This document shows, in pieces, positions 63,125 through 64,000 of a stretch of 64,000 bases of DNA. The DNA comes from Bettongia penicillata ogilbyi (taxonomy: Eukaryota; Chordata; Mammalia; Diprotodontia; Potoroidae): the NCBI GenBank assembly GCA_023548195.1, contig JAJHZJ010000043.1, forward strand, positions 868,001-932,000, given 5' to 3'. Position numbers and translations under genes: made by a program. The notes under the pieces are model-generated. The model was given only the letters and a program-made list of their open reading frames with translations. It was not told the DNA's origin and made no database searches. How positions within the stretch are numbered: position 1 is the stretch's first letter; each line of letters opens with the position of its first letter.

Positions 63125-63764
63125 AGGGGAGACAGTGTAACTGGTGCCAGTCAGGTCACCTTTGCTAGCTGTCAGGCCATAGTGTTCAGAGGGACTGCCC
63201 TGCCTGCTCCCAGGGCTGTCGTGTGCCACCTGGGTGCTGTTGGTGAGTTGAGCCCTTTGCTAGGGATGGGGTCAGAGAGCTTAGGGCATGCCCAGTGCTC
63301 ATTAGGTCACAGGCAGTTCAGGGATCAGAAGCATCTTCTTTAGTTGGGCCTGTGGGCTCATGGGATGTTTTTCAGTCCCCTTGGTGGGTGTAGGAATCCC
63401 TATCCTGGACCCAGACCATAGTGTGTTTCTCTCCAGGGCTTGGCCTGAACATGGGGTAACATCTGTGACTCTGGCCAGCTGTGGTCATGCTCCTACTGGT
63501 TGTGTGTATGGGGTAGGGGGCACATGTGTGGGGAGGTACCTGTGTGCTAAAAAGCAAACCCCTCCCCTCCAATCCCCCTAAGAGCTGTTTCATCTTTAGT
63601 CTCAGAGGTGATCTTTGGGTCCCAGATTCAGGACTGTCTTTTCCAAGTCAGGCTACTTGGACCAAGACCCCAGCTGTGGGTTGGTCAGCCAGCATCTGTA
63701 TTATGGTATAGGTCCACAAATACAAGGGGGAGAGGTGATCTTTGAGCTCTGGGACGTGTGTGTG

Positions 63765-64000
63765 TTAGTCCTTCATTGCTGAAGATCCATCAGATAAATG
63801 AAGACATGAGTTGCACTTGACTTGTTTTTGAGTGAGGGAGGGCTGTGCAGGTCACCAGCCTCACTTCTCCAGAGCCATCTAAATCCAGTGACCAGATATT
63901 CATCAGGATGACTGGAGATGACCCAGGATGAGGCAGTTGGGCTTAAGTGACTTGCCCAAAGTCACACAGCTAGTGAGTGTCAAGTGTCTGAGGTGAGAGT
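63765..64000 (-). mobile_element. tRNA-RTE SINE, truncated by window edge
   Basis: It is the reverse complement of the family at 44072-44387. The match covers gaccagatattcatcaggatg, gaggcagttgggcttaagtg and cacacagctagtgagtgtc. The tRNA head lies beyond the right edge. Confidence 0.85.

Noticed and set aside
60042..64000. A fourteenth ATAD2B exon
   Set aside because: I searched for the expected continuation SSIVSTLLALMDG on the plus strand and did not find it before the window ends.
1..64000. CRISPR arrays, operons, phage or plasmid features
   Set aside because: The repeat content, CpG island and spliced gene show this is a mammalian nuclear genome. No regularly spaced repeats or prokaryotic genes are present.

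Overview
The window is vertebrate nuclear DNA, and its repeats point to a marsupial mammal. It holds tRNA-derived SINEs of the Mar1/WALLSI type with RTE-like 3' tails, a degenerate RTE LINE, many L2, CR1/L3 and MIR fossils, and L1 3' ends of the type I associate with opossums and kangaroos. Genus and species cannot be fixed from this sequence. There are no bacterial, plasmid or phage features.

The only protein-coding gene I can support is ATAD2B on the + strand. It encodes a chromatin-associated AAA+ ATPase with a bromodomain. The CpG-rich promoter and exon 1 lie near 8.0-8.65 kb. Thirteen coding exons follow, at 8423-8653, 33583-33734, 39574-39623, 39945-40092, 40483-40585, 40893-41001, 42038-42154, 42910-42985, 45162-45260, 46786-46897, 57660-57775, 57972-58146 and 59953-60041. 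Joined, they give 1577 coding bases: 525 codons plus two bases, in one open frame from the start Met through Walker A (exon 12) and Walker B (exon 13). The rest of the ATPase core, the bromodomain and the C-terminus lie beyond the right edge.

Layout: 1-3.6 kb is a decayed RTE element on the minus strand. 3.6-7.95 kb is intergenic, with L2 and L1 pieces and a separate CpG-rich patch near 6.0-6.5 kb. 7.95-8.65 kb is promoter and exon 1. Intron 1 (24.9 kb) is full of L1, L2, CR1, MIR and SINE relics. Exons 2-10 lie between 33.6 and 46.9 kb, with exons 3-6 tightly packed. Intron 10 (10.8 kb) carries a 2.7 kb L1 fragment. Exons 11-13 lie between 57.6 and 60.1 kb. Intron 13 contains an LTR-bounded endogenous retrovirus remnant (60123-63124, minus strand), and the window ends inside a minus-strand SINE.

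Stretches where I recognise nothing beyond ordinary unique or unclassifiable intron sequence: 4560-5975, 7110-7950, 8654-9450, 9545-11160, 12550-13555, 15470-17000, 18290-18885, 19022-19640, 20960-22200, 23345-24180, 24880-25365, 25695-26080, 26340-27030, 27770-28670, 31850-33035, 33735-36315, 38470-39573, 42986-43960, 46898-47220, 52130-53845, 58147-58880 and 63125-63765.

I found no new multi-gene system. The observations most worth checking are the retroviral remnant with a leucine-tRNA-like primer site and a dUTPase fossil, a tandem 5' splice site after exon 6 where the stronger-looking site would create a stop, a strong-context uORF overlapping a YY1-like motif, and the second CpG-rich patch upstream of the gene. 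All repeat boundaries were judged by eye and are approximate.
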